In this document: piece by piece, positions 8,162 through 22,425 of the stretch | How positions within the stretch are numbered: the stretch's first letter is position 1 | Layout of the letters: every line of letters starts with the position of its first letter | Source: Desmodus rotundus | Lineage: Eukaryota; Chordata; Mammalia; Chiroptera; Phyllostomidae | DNA length: 64,000 nt | NCBI RefSeq assembly: GCF_022682495.2 | Contig: NW_026527258.1 | Span: forward strand, 496,001 to 560,000 | Reading direction: 5' to 3' | Position numbers and translations under genes: made by a program | Notes under the pieces: model-generated | Seen by the model: only the letters and a program-made list of their open reading frames with translations | The model's database searches: none | What the model was told of the DNA's origin: nothing

Positions 8162-10201
8162 CTATTTGACGTGTTATCAATGTTCTCATTTCAGTAGGGG
8201 ATGAAAGCAGTGGTGTGCCACATAGTGCGTACACTTGTCAGCATCCCGTCGAAGTACCTTGCTGCAGTGTAGGATCTCTGGCTCGTGTCATAGCCCAAGA
8301 GCTACTGAAATGATTTCCCTTCAGCAAAGGAGGGAATGCCAGCATAGCACTTTGTGATCCTTGAAGGGGGATGAGCTTCCACAGTAGAGTTTTCTCCTAG
8401 GTACTTTTCGCATCCGAAAAGCGTAGTCCCAAGAAGAAGAGAAGGAACGGCCTAGTTCCTCACTTTGACCATACAGTGTTTTCGACGCAGAAACGCATGT
8501 GAAGCTAGCAGTCCCCTTACTCTATTCGAGTGAATGTCTCGGACACAGCCCATGAGTCAACTGTTTGAAAGCTGGCAAGGACTCGGGAATGAACATGTTC
8601 CTGAGAAGTGGCTTTAAGCATGAACGCAGCACTCGATCAATGTGTTCATATCAGCTGAAGTGGAAATGAGTGCCTTGTACCCTATCACACAACCTCTTCA
8701 GAACTTATGATCAGCTATTTTGCTCTCTTATCATTTCCCTTGCTGTGTTTGAGTCCAACGATCTACAGAATCACTTTCTCGTCATCCACGGACTCAAAGA
8801 GAGTACAGGACTATGACTGCTACGAAGTGCACTATCTTCTATGACACACTTTCCTCGACCGGCGGCCGTCATCTACCTATAGCCCTAGCCCTAAGCCTAC
8901 ATGTAACATTAGCCCAAACCATCATCCTAACCCTAACCCTACTCTTATCCCTAACCCTACCCCTCACCCTAACCCGAACCCAATCCCCAAACCGAACCCT
9001 AACCCTATCCCTAACCCTAATAATAAAGCTAATCCTAACCATATCCCGTATGCTAGCCCTAACCCTAACTCTATCTTGAAACAGAAGTCGTCTCATATAT
9101 CGGAGCTGTGGGTGTTGTTCTAACCAAAATGCTCCTGAAATCATTTTCCATCAGGAGTGAATGAGCTGGGGCATAGCAGTATCTGAACGTTTCAGGACAG
9201 TGAGCTGCGAGTGTGGGGTTTTCGCCCCTCTATTTTTTCCTTGAAAAACTCACAGTCCGACGATTTCCTGCAAGTACTGACTAGTATGTCTTGTGGATAA
9301 AACTGTTACTCGAACGTACATATGCACATGAAGCTCACAGTCCATAGAGTCTATGCGGCTGAATTTCCTTCTCAGAGAACAGCAAGCATTTCATGGAAAG
9401 CTGCCACACGACTAGGGAGTCAGGATGTTTCACACAAGTGCCTTATTGGAAAAATTCATGTCCAGCGGGAAACACTCGGTCAATGGACTCGTTTCTGTAG
9501 AGTGCGAAATGTATGGGGTGCCGAAATAACCGACCGATTTGGCCAATCATTCCAATTTGTTTTCCGTATGATCACCTAGGCGGTAACTTTGCTAGGCAAA
9601 GAGTTCAGGGATCACGTTGCCCCAGACAAAGGAATGAACGGGAGCACAGGACTACGCCAACTATGAACTACAGTCAGCTTGGCTACCACTGTTTTCGCCA
9701 AATTATGCGTTCTGGGAGGAAAGCGTATCCGGACGTTGGAAGGCCGCTAGGCCATGCTACGTGACTTGGACTCCAAGGCTCTGAAGATCTAAGGCAATAT
9801 GGATCTCAGAGCACCCTGCGGGGCTCCCAGTGGAAGATAATACATTGGTGAAGTTGTGTTTTCTCCTCAACATCACCCGGGAATAAACCTATTTCGTAGG
9901 AACCGGGTTTTTTAGCCAAAGCCGTCTCAGCGTGGAACGTCTTCTGAATGTTCTCTTTTCAGTAGTAGATGGAATGGGAGACTAAGGGTGTAGCCTAGGA
10001 AACGCACGGAGACTACTACGTCCCTTGGACTCCACCCGTTCGTGAAGCATTAAGGGACGAACAAGCTAAACGTACACCATGGGCCTAGCAGGGCATTCAT
10101 TCCACTCTGAGAATACAGCAGTGAAGACTTTGCGCTCCCCTGCGTCATTCAGCAATTATAGGAACTCGTGCGAAAAGTGTTTTCCACAAAAGCCATCCAC
10201 A
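8162..10201 (+). repeat. Satellite unit 5 (2,040 bp)
   Basis: Block 8882-9075; box 9892-9908; T6. Alleles 323G 374T 389C 544T 662C 833G 1151G 1226C 1458G 1719G, with a private change of GAT to GAA at 1362-1364. It carries 389C and 1226C, typical of units 16 and 18 about 22 kb away. Confidence 0.98.
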
Positions 10202-12241
10202 CTATTTGACGTGTTATCAATGTTCTCATTTCAGTAGGGGATGAAAGCAGTGGTGTGCCACATAGTGCGTACACTTGTCAGCATCCCGTCGAAGTACCTT
10301 GCTGCAATGTAGGATCTCTGGCTCGTGTCATAGCCCAAGAGCTACTGAAATGATTTCCCTTCAGCAAAGGAGGGAATGCCAGCATAGCACTTTGTGATCC
10401 TTGAAGGGGGATGAGCTTCCACAGTAGAGTTTTCTCCTAGGTACTTTTCGCATCCGAAAAGCGTAGTCCCAAGAAGAAGAGAAGGAACGGCCTAGTTCCT
10501 CACTTTGACCATACAGTGTTTTCAACGCAGAAACGCATGTGAAGCTAGCAGTCCCCTTACTCTATTCGAGTGAACGTCTCGGACACAGCACATGAGTCAA
10601 CGGTTTGAAAGCTGGCAAGGACTCGGGAATGAACATGTTCCTGAGAAGTGGCTTTAAGCATGAACGCAGCACTCGATCAATGTGTTCATATCAGCTGAAG
10701 TGGAAATGAGTGCCTTGTACCCTATCACACAACCTCTTCAGAACGTATGATCAGCTATTTTGCTCTCTTATCATTTCCCTTGCTGTGTTTGAGTCCAACG
10801 ATCTACAGAATCACTTTCTCGTCATCCACGGACTCAAAGAGAGTACAGGACTATGACTGCTATGAAGTGCACTATCTTCTATGACACACTTTCCTCGACC
10901 GGCGGCCGTCATCTGCCTATAGCCCTAGCCCTAAGCCTACATGTAACATTAGTCCAAACCATCATCCTAACCCTAACCCTACTCTTATCCCTAACCCTAC
11001 CCCTCACCCTAACCCGAACCCAATCCCCAAACCGAACCCTAACCCTATCCCTAACCCTAATAATAAAGCTAATCCTAACCATATCCCGTATGCTAGCCCT
11101 AACCCTAACTCTATCTTGAAACAGAAGTCGTCTCATATATCGGAGCTGTGGGTGTTGTTCTAACCAAAATGCTCCTGACATCATTTTCCATCAGGAGTGA
11201 ATGAGCTGGGGCATAGCAGTATCTGAACGTTTCAGGACAGTGAGCTGCGAGTGTGGGGTTTCGCCCCTCTATTTTTTCCTTGAAAAACTCACAGTCCGAC
11301 GATTTCCTGCAAGTACTGACTAGTATGTCTTGTGGATAAAACTGTTACTCGAACGTACATATGCACATGAAGCTCACAGTCCATAGAGTCTATGCGGCTG
11401 AATTTCCTTCTCAGAGAACAGCAAGGATTTCATGGAAAGCTGCCACACGACTAGGGAATCAGGATGTTTCACACAAGTGCCTTATTGGAAAAATTCATGT
11501 CCAGCGGAAAACACTAGGTCAATGGACTCGTTTCTGTAGAGTGCGAAATGTATGGGGTGCCGATATAACCGACCGATTTGGCCAATCATTCCAATTTGTT
11601 TTCCGTATGATCACCTAGGCGGTAACTTGGCTAGGCAAAGAGCTCAGGGATCACGTTCCCCCAGACAAAGGAATGAACGGGAGCACAGGACTACGCCAAC
11701 TATGAACTACAGTCAGCTTGGCTACCACTGTTTTCGCCAAATTATGCGTTCTGGGAGGAAAGCGTATCCGGACGTTGGAAGGCCGCTAGGCCATGCTACG
11801 TGACTTGGACTCCAAGGCTCTGAAGATCTAAGGCAATATGGATCTCAGAGCACCCTGCGGGGCTCCCAGTGGAAGATAATACATTGGTGAAGTTGTGTTT
11901 TCTCCTCAACATCACCCGGGAATAAACCTATTTCGTCTGAACCGGGTTTTTTTAGCCAAAGCCGTCTCAGCGTGGAACGTCTTCTGAATGTTCTCTTTTC
12001 AGTAGTAGATGGAATGGGAGACTAAGGGTGTAGCCTAGGAAACGCACGGAGACTACTACGTCCCTTGGACTCCACCCGTTCGTGAAGCATTAAGGGACGA
12101 ACAAGCTAAACGTACACCATGGGCCTAGCAGGGCATTCATTTCACTCTGAGAATACAGCAGTGAAGACTTTGCGCTCCCCTGCGTCATTCAGCAATTATA
12201 GGAACTCGTGCGAAAAGTGTTTTCCACAAAAGCCATCCACA
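10202..12241 (+). repeat. Satellite unit 6 (2,040 bp; variant box spacer)
   Basis: Block 10922-11115; box 11931-11947; T7 offsets a 1-bp loss in the loop of the GGGG/CCCC hairpin. Alleles 662T 1258A 1308A 1315A 1429G 1458C 1719G. The hairpin-loop loss with 1308A recurs only in unit 9. Confidence 0.98.
11931..11947 (+). other. CENP-B-box-like motif, unit 6 variant
   Basis: TTTCGTCTGAACCGGGT is the only copy that differs from the others. Both substitutions fall in the four-base spacer that the CENP-B pattern leaves free, so all nine essential bases are retained. It matches the human consensus at 13 of 17. Confidence 0.65.
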
Positions 12242-14268
12242 CTATTTGACGTGTTATCAATGTTCTCATTTCAGTAGGGGATGAAAGCAGTGGTGTGCCA
12301 CATAGTGCGTACACTTGTCAGCATCCCGTCGAAGTACCTTGCTGCAATGTAGGATCTCTGGCTCGTGTCATAGCCCAAGAGCTACTGAAATGATTTCCCT
12401 TCAGCAAAGGAGGGAATGCCAGCATAGCACTTTGTGATCCTTGAAGGGGGATGAGCTTCCACAGTAGAGTTTTCTCCTAGGTACTTTCGCATCCGAAAAG
12501 CGTAGTCCCAAGAAGAAGAGAAGGAACGGCCTAGTTCCTCACTTTGACCATACAGTGTTTTCGACGCAGAAACGCATGTGAAGCTAGCAGTCCCCTTACT
12601 CTATTCGAGTGAACGTCTCGGACACAGCACATGAGTCAACGGTGTGAAAGCTGGCAAGGACTCGGGAATGAACATGTTCCTGAGAAGTGGCTTTAAGCAT
12701 GAACGCAGCACTCGATCAATGTGTTCATATCAGCTGAGGTGGAAATGAGTGCCTTGTACCCTATCACACAACCTCTTCAGAACTTATGATCAGCTATTTT
12801 GCTCTCTTATCATTTCCCTTGCTGTGTTTGAGTCCAACGATCTACAGAATCACTTTCTCGTCATCCACGGACTCAAAGAGAGTACAGGACTATGACTGCT
12901 ACGAAGTGCACTATCTTCTATGACACACTTTCCTCGACCGGCGGCCGTCATCTACCTATAGCCCTAGCCCTAAGCCTACATGTAACATTAGCCCAAACCA
13001 TCATCCTAACCCTAACCCTACTCTTATCCCTAACCCTACCCCTCACCCTAACCCGAACCCAATCCCCAAACAGAACCCTAACCCTAATAATAAAGCTAAT
13101 CCTAACCATATCCTGTATGCTAGCCCTAACCCTAACTCTATCTTGAAACAGAAGTCGTCTCATATATCGGAGCTGTGGGTGTTGTTCTAACCAAAATGCT
13201 CCTGAAATCATTTTCCATCAGGAGTGAATGAGCTGGGGCATAGCAGTATCTGAACGTTTCAGGACAGTGATCTGCGAGTGTGGGGTTTTCGCCCCTCTAT
13301 TTTTTCCTTGAAAAACTCACAGTCCGACGATTTCCTGCAAGTACTGACTAGTATGTCTTGTGGATAAAACTGTTACTCGAACGTACATATGCACATGAAG
13401 CTCACAGTCCATAGAGTCTATGCGGCTGAATTTCCTTCTCAGAGAACAGCAAGGATTTCATGGAAAGCTGCCACACGACCAGGGAATCAGGATGTTTCAC
13501 ACAAGTGCCTTATTGGAAAAATTCATGTCCAGCGGGAAACACTAGGTCAATGGACTCGTTTCTGTAGAGTGCGAAATGTATGGGGTGCCGATATAACCGA
13601 CCGATTTGGCCAATCATTCCAATTTGTTTTCCGTATGATCACCTAGGCGGTAACTTTGCTAGGCAAAGAGTTCAGGGATCACGTTGCCCCAGACAAAGGA
13701 ATGAACGGGAGCACAGGACTACGCCAACTATGAACTACAGTCAGCTTGGCTACCACTGTTTTCGCCAAATTATGCGTTCTGGGAGGAAAGCGTATCCGGG
13801 CGTTGGAAGGCCGCTAGGCCATACTACGTGACTTGGACTCCAAGGCTCTGAAGATCTAAGGCAATTGGATCTCAGAGCACCCTGCGGGGCTCCCAGTGGA
13901 AGATAATACATTGGTGAAGTTGTGTTTTCTCCTCAACATCACCCGGGAATAAACCTATTTCGTAGGAACCGGGTTTTTTTAGCCAAAGCCGTCTCAGCGT
14001 GGAACGTCTTCTGAATGTTCTCTTTTCAGTAGTAGATGGAATGGGAGACTAAGGGTGTAGCCTAGGAAACGCACGGAGACTACTACGTCCCTTGGACTCC
14101 ACCCGTTCGTGAAGCATTAAGGGACGAACAAGCTAAACGTACACCATGGGCCTAGCAGGGCATTCATTCCACTCTGAGAATACAGCAGTGAAGACTTTGC
14201 GCTCCCCTGCGTCATTCAGCAATTATAGGAACTCGTGCGAAAAGTGTTTTCCACAAAAGCCATCCACA
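12242..14268 (+). repeat. Satellite unit 7 (2,027 bp; shortest)
   Basis: Block 12961-13142, shortened by 12 bp; box 13958-13974; T7. Further single-base losses lie in the 243-260 hairpin (gtactttcgc) and in gcaattgg near 13861. Alleles 323G 544T 662C 1258A 1458G 1572G 1719G. It shares a CTA to CCA change near unit position 1252 only with unit 8. Confidence 0.98.
12961..13142 (+). repeat. Telomere-like block of unit 7, minus two hexamers
   Basis: Twelve bases (ccctatccctaa) present in every other complete unit are missing around 13074-13092, exactly two hexamers in phase. This is what replication slippage or unequal exchange within the hexamer tract would give. One extra substitution changes ccgaac to cagaac. 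Confidence 0.9.
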
Positions 14269-16309
14269 CTATTTGACGTGTTATCAATGTTCTCATTTCA
14301 GTAGGGGATGAAAGCAGTGGTGTGCCACATAGTGCGTACACTTGTCAGCATCCCATCGAAGTACCTTGCTGCAATGTAGGATCTCTGGCTCGTGTCATAG
14401 CCCAAGAGCTACTGAAATGATTTCCCTTCAGCAAAGGAGGGAATGCCAGCATAGCACTTTGTGATCCTTGAAGGGGGATGAGCTTCCACAGTAGAGTTTT
14501 CTCCTAGGTACTTTTCGCATCCGAAAAGCGTAGTCCCAAGAAGAAGAGAAGGAACGGCCTAGTTCCTCACTTTGACCATACAGTGTTTTCAACGCAGAAA
14601 CGCATGTGAAGCTAGCAGTCCCCTTACTCTATTCGAGTGAACGTCTCGGACACAGCACATGAGTCAACGGTTTGAAAGCTGGCAAGGACTCGGGAATGAA
14701 CATGTTCCTGAGAAGTGGCTTTAAGCATGAACGCAGCACTCGATCAATGTGTTCATATCAGCTGAAGTGGAAATGAGTGCCTTGTACCCTATCACACAAC
14801 CTCTTCAGAACTTATGATCAGCTATTTTGCTCTCTTATCATTTCCCTTGCTGTGTTTGAGTCCAACGATCTACAGAATCACTTTCTCGTCATCCACGGAC
14901 TCAAAGAGAGTACAGGACTATGACTGCTACGAAGTGCACTATCTTCTATGACACACTTTCCTCGACCGGCGGCCGTCATCTACCTATAGCCCTAGCCCTA
15001 AGCCTACATGTAACATTAGCCCAAACCATCATCCTAACCCTAACCCTACTCTTATCCCTAACCCTACCCCTCACCCTAACCCGAACCCAATCCCCAAACC
15101 GAACCCTAACCCTATCCCTAACCCTAATAATAAAGCTAATCCTAACCATATCCCGTATGCTAGCCCTAACCCTAACTCTATCTTGAAACAGAAGTCGTCT
15201 CATATATCGGAGCTGTGGGTGTTGTTCTAACCAAAATGCTCCTGAAATCATTTTCCATCAGGAGTGAATGAGCTGGGGCATAGCAGTATCTGAACGTTTC
15301 AGGACAGTGAGCTGCGAGTGTGGGGTTTTCGCCCCTCTATTTTTTCCTTGAAAAACTCACAGTCCGACGATTTCCTGCAAGTACTGACTAGTATGTCTTG
15401 TGGATAAAACTGTTACTCGAACGTACATATGCACATGAAGCTCACAGTCCATAGAGTCTATGCGGCTGAATTTCCTTCTCAGAGAACAGCAAGGATTTCA
15501 TGGAAAGCTGCCACACGACCAGGGAATCAGGATGTTTCACACAAGTGCCTTATTGGAAAAATTCATGTCCAGCGGGAAACACTCGGTCAATGGACTCGTT
15601 TCTGTAGAGTGCGAAATGTATGGGGTGCCGATATAACCGACCGATTTGGCCAATCATTCCAATTTGTTTTCCGTATGATCACCTAGGCGGTAACTTTGCT
15701 AGGCAAAGAGTTCAGGGATCACGTTCCCCCAGACAAAGGAATGAACGGGAGCACAGGACTACGCCAACTATGAACTACAGTCAGCTTGGCTACCACTGTT
15801 TTCGCCAAATTATGCGTTCTGGGAGGAAAGCGTATCCGGACGTTGGAAGGCCGCTAGGCCATGCTACGTGACTTGGACTCCAAGGCTCTGAAGATCTAAG
15901 GCAATATGGATCTCAGAGCACCCTGCGGGGCTCCCAGTGGAAGATAATACATTGGTGAACTTGTGTTTTCTCCTCAACATCACCCGGGAATAAACCTATT
16001 TCGTAGGAACCGGGTTTTTTTAGCCAAAGCCGTCTCAGCGTGGAACGTCTTCTGAATGTTCTCTTTTCAGTAGTAGATGGAATGGGAGACTAAGGGTGTA
16101 GCCTAGGAAACGCACGGAGACTACTACGTCCCTTGGACTCCACCCGTTCGTGAAGCATTAGGGGACGAACAAGCTAAACGTACACCATGGGCCTAGCAGG
16201 GCATTCATTCCACTCTGAGAATACAGCAGTGAAGACTTTGCGCTCCCCTGCGTCATTCAGCAATTATAGGAACTCGTGCGAAAAGTGTTTTCCACAAAAG
16301 CCATCCACA
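14269..16309 (+). repeat. Satellite unit 8 (2,041 bp)
   Basis: Block 14989-15182; box 15999-16015; T7. Alleles 323A 544T 662C 833G 1258A 1362G 1429T 1458C 1573C 1719G 1892G. 1892G is shared with units 9, 11 and 12. Confidence 0.98.
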
Positions 16310-18346
16310 CTATATGACGTGTTATCAATGTTCTCATTTCAGTAGGGGATGAAAGCAGTGGTGTGCCACATAGTGCGTACACTTGTCAGCATCCCGTCGA
16401 AGTACCTTGCTGCAATGTAGGATCTCTGGCTCGTGTCATAGCCCAAGAGCTACTGAAATGATTTCCCTTCAGCAAAGGAGGGAATGCCAGCATAGCACTT
16501 TGTGATCCTTGAAGGGGGATGAGCTTCCACAGTAGAGTTTTCTCCTAGGTACTTTTCGCATCCGAAAAGCGTAGTCCCAAGAAGAGAAGGAACGGCCTAG
16601 TTCCTCACTTTGACCATACAGTGTTTTCGACGCAGAAACGCATGTGAAGCTAGCAGTCCCCTTACTCTATTCGAGTGAACGTCTCGGACACAGCACATGA
16701 GTCAACGGTTTGAAAGCTGGCAAGGACTCGGGAATGAACATGTTCCTGAGAAGTGGCTTTAAGCATGAACGCAGCACTCGATCAATGTGTTCATATCAGC
16801 TGAAGTGGAAATGAGTGCCTTGTACCCTATCACACAACCTCTTCAGAACGTATGATCAGCTATTTTGCTCTCTTATCATTTCCCTTGCTGTGTTTGAGTC
16901 CAACGATCTACAGAATCACTTTCTCGTCATCCACGGACTCAAAGAGAGTACAGGACTATGACTGCTACGAAGTGCACTATCTTCTATGACACACTTTCCT
17001 CGACCGGCGGCCGTCATCTGCCTATAGCCCTAGCCCTAAGCCTACATGTAACATTAGCCCAAACCATCATCCTAACCCGAACCCTACTCTTATCCCTAAC
17101 CCTACCCCTCACCCTAACCCGAACCCAATCCCCAAACCTAACCCTAACCCTATCCCTAACCCTAATAATAAAGCTAATCCTAACCATATCCCGTATGCTA
17201 GCCCTAACCCTAACTCTATCTTGAAACAGAAGTCGTCTCATATATCGGAGCTGTGGGTGTTGTTCTAACCAAAATGCTCCTGAAATCATTTTCCATCAGG
17301 AGTGAATGAGCTGGGGCATAGCAGTATCTGAACGTTTCAGGACAGTGAGCTGCGAGTGTGGGGTTTCGCCCCTCTATTTTTTCCTTGAAAAACTCACAGT
17401 CCGACGATTTCCTGCAAGTACTGACTAGTATGTCTTGTGGATAAAACTGTTACTCGAACGTACATATGCACATGAAGCTCACAGTCCATAGAGTCTATGC
17501 GGCTGAATTTCCTTCTCAGAGAACAGCAAGGATTTCATGGAAAGCTGCCACACGACTAGGGAATCAGGATGTTTCACACAAGTGCCTTATTGGAAAAATT
17601 CATGTCCAGCGGAAAACACTAGGTCAATGGACTCGTTTCTGTAGAGTGCGAAATGTATGGGGTGCCGATATAACCGACCGATTTGGCCAATCATTCCAAT
17701 TTGTTTTCCGTATGATCACCTAGGCGGTTACTTTGCTAGGCAAAGAGTTCAGGGATCACGTTCCCCCAGACAAAGGAATGAACGGGAGCACAGGACTACG
17801 CCAACTATGAACTACAGTCAGCTTGGCTACCACTGTTTTCGCCAAATTATGCGTTCTGGGAGGAAAGCGTATCCGGACGTTGGAAGGCCGCTAGGCCATG
17901 CTACGTGACTTGGACTCCAAGGCTCTGAAGATCTAAGGCAATATGGATCTCAGAGCACCCTGCGGGGCTCCCAGTGGAAGATAATACATTGGTGAAGTTG
18001 TGTTTTCTCCTCAACATCACCCGCGAATAAACCTATTTCGTAGGAACCGGGTTTTTTTAGCCAAAGCCGTCTCAGCGTGGAACGTCTTCTGAATGTTCTC
18101 TTTTCAGTAGTAGATGGAATGGGAGACTAAGGGTGTAGCCTAGGAAACGCACGGAGACTACTACGTCCCTTGGACTCCACCCGTTCGTGAAGCATTAGGG
18201 GACGAACAAGCTAAACGTACACCATGGGCCTAGCAGGGCATTCATTCCACTCTGAGAATACAGCAGTGAAGACTTTGCGCTCCCCTGCGTCATTCAGAAA
18301 TTATAGGAACTCGTGCGAAAAGTGTTTTCCACAAAAGCCATCCACA
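16310..18346 (+). repeat. Satellite unit 9 (2,037 bp)
   Basis: Block 17027-17220; box 18036-18052; T7. A 3-bp loss shortens the AAG run near 16580-16590 and the GGGG/CCCC hairpin loop lacks one T, as in unit 6. Alleles 323G 662C 833T 1258A 1308A 1315A 1458C 1719C 1892G 1992A. It is the only unit in the left third with 833T. Confidence 0.98.
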
Positions 18347-20386
18347 CTATTTGACGTGTTATCAATGTTCTCATTTCAGTAGGGGATGAAAGCAGTGGTG
18401 TGCCACATAGTGCGTACACTTGTCAGCATCCCGTCGAAGTACCTTGCTGCAATGTAGGATCTCTGGCTCGTGTCATAGCCCAAGAGCTACTGAAATGATT
18501 TCCCTTCAGCAAAGGAGGGAATGCCAGCATAGCACTTTGTGATCCTTGAAGGGGGATGAGCTTCCACAGTAGAGTTTTCTCCTAGGTACTTTTCGCATCC
18601 GAAAAGCGTAGTCCCAAGAAGAAGAGAAGGAACGGCCTAGTTCCTCACTTTGACCATACAGTGTTTTCAACGCAGAAACGCATGTGAAGCTAGCAGTCCC
18701 CTTACTCTATTCGAGTGAACGTCTCGGACACAGCACATGAGTCAACGGTTTGAAAGCTGGCAAGGACTCGGGAATGAACATGTTCCTGAGAAGTGGCTTT
18801 AAGCATGAACGCAGCACTCGATCAATGTGTTCATATCAGCTGAAGTGGAAATGAGTGCCTTGTACCCTATCACACAACCTCTTCAGAACGTATGATCAGC
18901 TATTTTGCTCTCTTATCATTTCCCTTGCTGTGTTTGAGTCCAACGATCTACAGAATCACTTTCTCGTCATCCACGGACTCAAAGAGAGTACAGGACTATG
19001 ACTGCTATGAAGTGCACTATCTTCTATGACACACTTTCCTCGACCGGCGGCCGTCATCTGCCTATAGCCCTAGCCCTAAGCCTACATGTAACATTAGCCC
19101 AAACCATCATCCTAACCCTAACCCTACTCTTATCCCTAACCCTACCCCTCACCCTAACCCGAACCCAATCCCCAAACCGAACCCTAACCCTATCCCTAAC
19201 CCTAATAATAAAGCTAATCCTAACCATATCCCGTATGCTAGCCCTAACCCTAACTCTATCTTGAAACAGAAGTCGTCTCATATATCGGAGCTGTGGGTGT
19301 TGTTCTAACCAAAATGCTCCTGAAATCATTTTCCATCAGGAGTGAATGAGCTGGGGCATAGCAGTATCTGAACGTTTCAGGACAGTGAGCTGCGAGTGTG
19401 GGGTTTTCGCCCCTCTATTTTTTCCTTGAAAATCTCACAGTCCGACGATTTCCTGCAAGTACTGACTAGTATGTCTTGTGGATAAAACTGTTACTCGAAC
19501 GTACATATGCACATGAAGCTCACAGTCCATAGAGTCTATGCGGCTGAATTTCCTTCTCAGAGAACAGCAAGGATTTCATGGAAAGCTGCCACACGACTAG
19601 GGAGTCAGGATGTTTCACACAAGTGCCTTATTGGAAAAATTCATGTCCAGCGGGAAACACTCGGTCAATGGACTCGTTTCTGTAGAGTTCGAAATGTATG
19701 GGGTGCCCATATAACCGACCGATTTGGCCAATCATTCCAATTTGTTTTCCGTATGATCACCTAGGCGGTAACTTGGCTAGGCAAAGAGTTCAGGGATCAC
19801 GTTGCCCCAGACAAAGGAATGAACGGGAGCACAGGACTACGCCAACTATGAACTACAGTCAGCTTGGCTACCACTGTTTTCGCCAAATTATGCGTTCTGG
19901 GAGGAAAGCGTATCCGGACGTTGGAAGGCCGCTAGGCCAAGCTACGTGACTTGGACTCCAAGGCTCTGAAGATCTAAGGCAATATGGATCTCAGAGCACC
20001 CTGCGGGGCTCCCAGTGGAAGATAATACATTGGTGAAGTTGTGTTTTCTCCTCAACATCACCCGCGAATAAACCTATTTCGTAGGAACCGGGTTTTTTAG
20101 CCAAAGCCGTCTCAGCGTGGAACGTCTTCTGAATGTTCTCTTTTCAGTAGTAGATGGAATGGGAGACTAAGGGTGTAGCCTAGGAAACGCACGGAGACTA
20201 CTACGTCCCTTGGACTCCACCCGTTCGTGAAGCATTAAGGGACGAACAAGCTAAACGTACACCATGGGCCTAGCAGGGCATTCATTCCACTCTGAGAATA
20301 CAGCAGTGAAGACTTTGCGCTCCCCTGCGTCATTCAGCAATTATAGGAACTCGTGCGAAAAGTGTTTTCCACAAAAGCCATCCACA
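18347..20386 (+). repeat. Satellite unit 10 (2,040 bp)
   Basis: Block 19067-19260; box 20077-20093; T6. Alleles 323A 662T 833G 1226G 1362C 1429G 1458G 1573C 1719C. Private changes include aaaatctc near 19432 and ggccaagc near 19936. Confidence 0.98.
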
Positions 20387-22425
20387 CTATTTGACGTGTT
20401 ATCAATGTTCTCATTTCAGTAGGGGATGAAAGCAGTGGTGTGCCACATATGCGTACACTTGTCAGCATCCCGTCGAAGTACCTTGCTGCAATGTAGGATC
20501 TCTGGCTCGTGTCATAGCCCAAGAGCTACTGAAATGATTTCCCTTCAGCAAAGGAGGGAATGCCAGCATAGCACTTTGTGATCCTTGAAGGGGGATGAGC
20601 TTCCACAGTAGAGTTTTCTCCTAGGTACTTTTCGCATCCGAAAAGCGTAGTCCCAAGAAGAAGAGAAGGAACGGCCTAGTTCCTCACTTTGACCATACAG
20701 TGTTTTCAACGCAGAAACGCATGTGAAGCTAGCAGTCCCCTTACTCTATTCGCGTGAACGTCTCGGACACAGCACATGAGTCAACGGTTTGAAAGCTGGC
20801 AAGGACTCGGGAATGAACATGTTCCTGAGAAGTGGCTTTAAGCATGAACGCAGCACTCGATCAATGTGTTCATATCAGCTGAAGTGGAAATGAGTGCCTT
20901 GTACCCTATCACACAACCTCTTCAGAACGTATGATCAGCTATTTTGCTCTCTTATCATTTCCCTTGCTGTGTTTGAGTCCAACGATCTACAGAATCACTT
21001 TCTCGTCATCCACGGACTCAAAGAGAGTACAGGACTATGACTGCTATGAAGTGCACTATCTTCTATGACACACTTTCCTCGACCGGCGGCCGTCATCTGC
21101 CTATAGCCCTAGCCCTAAGCCTACATGTAACATTAGCCCAAACCATCATCCTAACCCTAACCCTACTCTTATCCCTAACCCTACCCCTCACCCTAACCCG
21201 AACCCAATCCCCAAACCGAACCCTAACCCTATCCCTAACCCTAATAATAAAGCTAATCCTAACCATATCCCGTATGCTAGCCCTAACCCTAACTCTATCT
21301 TGAAACAGAAGTCGTCTCATATATCGGAGCTGTGGGTGTTGTTCTAACCAAAATGCTCCTGAAATCATTTTCCATCAGGAGTGAATGAGCTGGGGCATAG
21401 CAGTATCTGAACGTTTCAGGACAGTGAGCTGCGAGTGTGGGGTTTTCGCCCCTCTATTTTTTCCTTGAAAAACTCACAGTCCGACGATTTCCTGCAAGTA
21501 CTGACTAGTATGTCTTGTGGATAAAACTGTTACTCGAACGTACATATGCACATGAAGCTCACAGTCCATAGAGTCTATGCGGCTGAATTTCCTTCTCAGA
21601 GAACAGCAAGGATTTCATGGAAAGCTGCCACACGACTAGGGAGTCAGGATGTTTCACACAAGTGCCTTATTGGAAAAATTCATGTCCAGCGGGAAACACT
21701 CGGTCAATGGACTCGTTTCTGTAGAGTGCGAAATGTATGGGGTGCCGATATAACCGACCGATTTGGCCAATCATTCCAATTTGTTTTCCGTATGATCACC
21801 TAGGCGGTAACTTTGCTAGGCAAAGAGTTCAGGGATCACGTTCCCCCAGACAAAGGAATGAACGGGAGCACAGGACTACGCCAACTATGAACTACAGTCA
21901 GCTTGGCTACCACTGTTTTCGCCAAATTATGCGTTCTGGGAGGAAAGCGTATCCGGATGTTGGAAGGCCGCTAGGCCATGCTACGTGACTTGGACTCCAA
22001 GGCTCTGAAGATCTAAGGCAATATGGATCTCAGAGCACCCTGCGGGGCTCCCAGTCGAAGATAATACATTGGTGAAGTTGTGTTTTCTCCTCAACATCAC
22101 CCGCGAATAAACCTATTTCGTAGGAACCGGGTTTTTTAGCCAAAGCCGTCTCAGCGTGGAACGTCTTCTGAATGTTCTCTTTTCAGTAGTAGATGGAATG
22201 GGAGACTATGGGTGTAGCCTAGGAAACGCACGGAGACTACTACGTCCCTTGGACTCCACCCGTTCGTGAAGCATTAGGGGACGAACAAGCTAAACGTACA
22301 CCATGGGCCTAGCAGGGCATTCATTCCACTCTGAGAATACAGCAGTGAAGACTTTGCGCTCCCCTGCGTCATTCAGCAATTATAGGAACTCGTGCGAAAA
22401 GTGTTTTCCACAAAAGCCATCCACA
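20387..22425 (+). repeat. Satellite unit 11 (2,039 bp)
   Basis: Block 21106-21299; box 22116-22132; T6. One base is missing near 20449-20451 (cacatatgcg). Alleles 323A 368C 662T 833G 1362G 1429T 1458C 1573T 1719C 1892G. The right half resembles units 1, 4 and 14. Confidence 0.98.

Noticed and set aside
20334..20522. Isolated minus-strand frames in single units (20334-20522, 24192-24413, 34826-35056)
   Set aside because: Each exists only because of a private substitution or indel in that unit, and there is no matching frame in the other copies.
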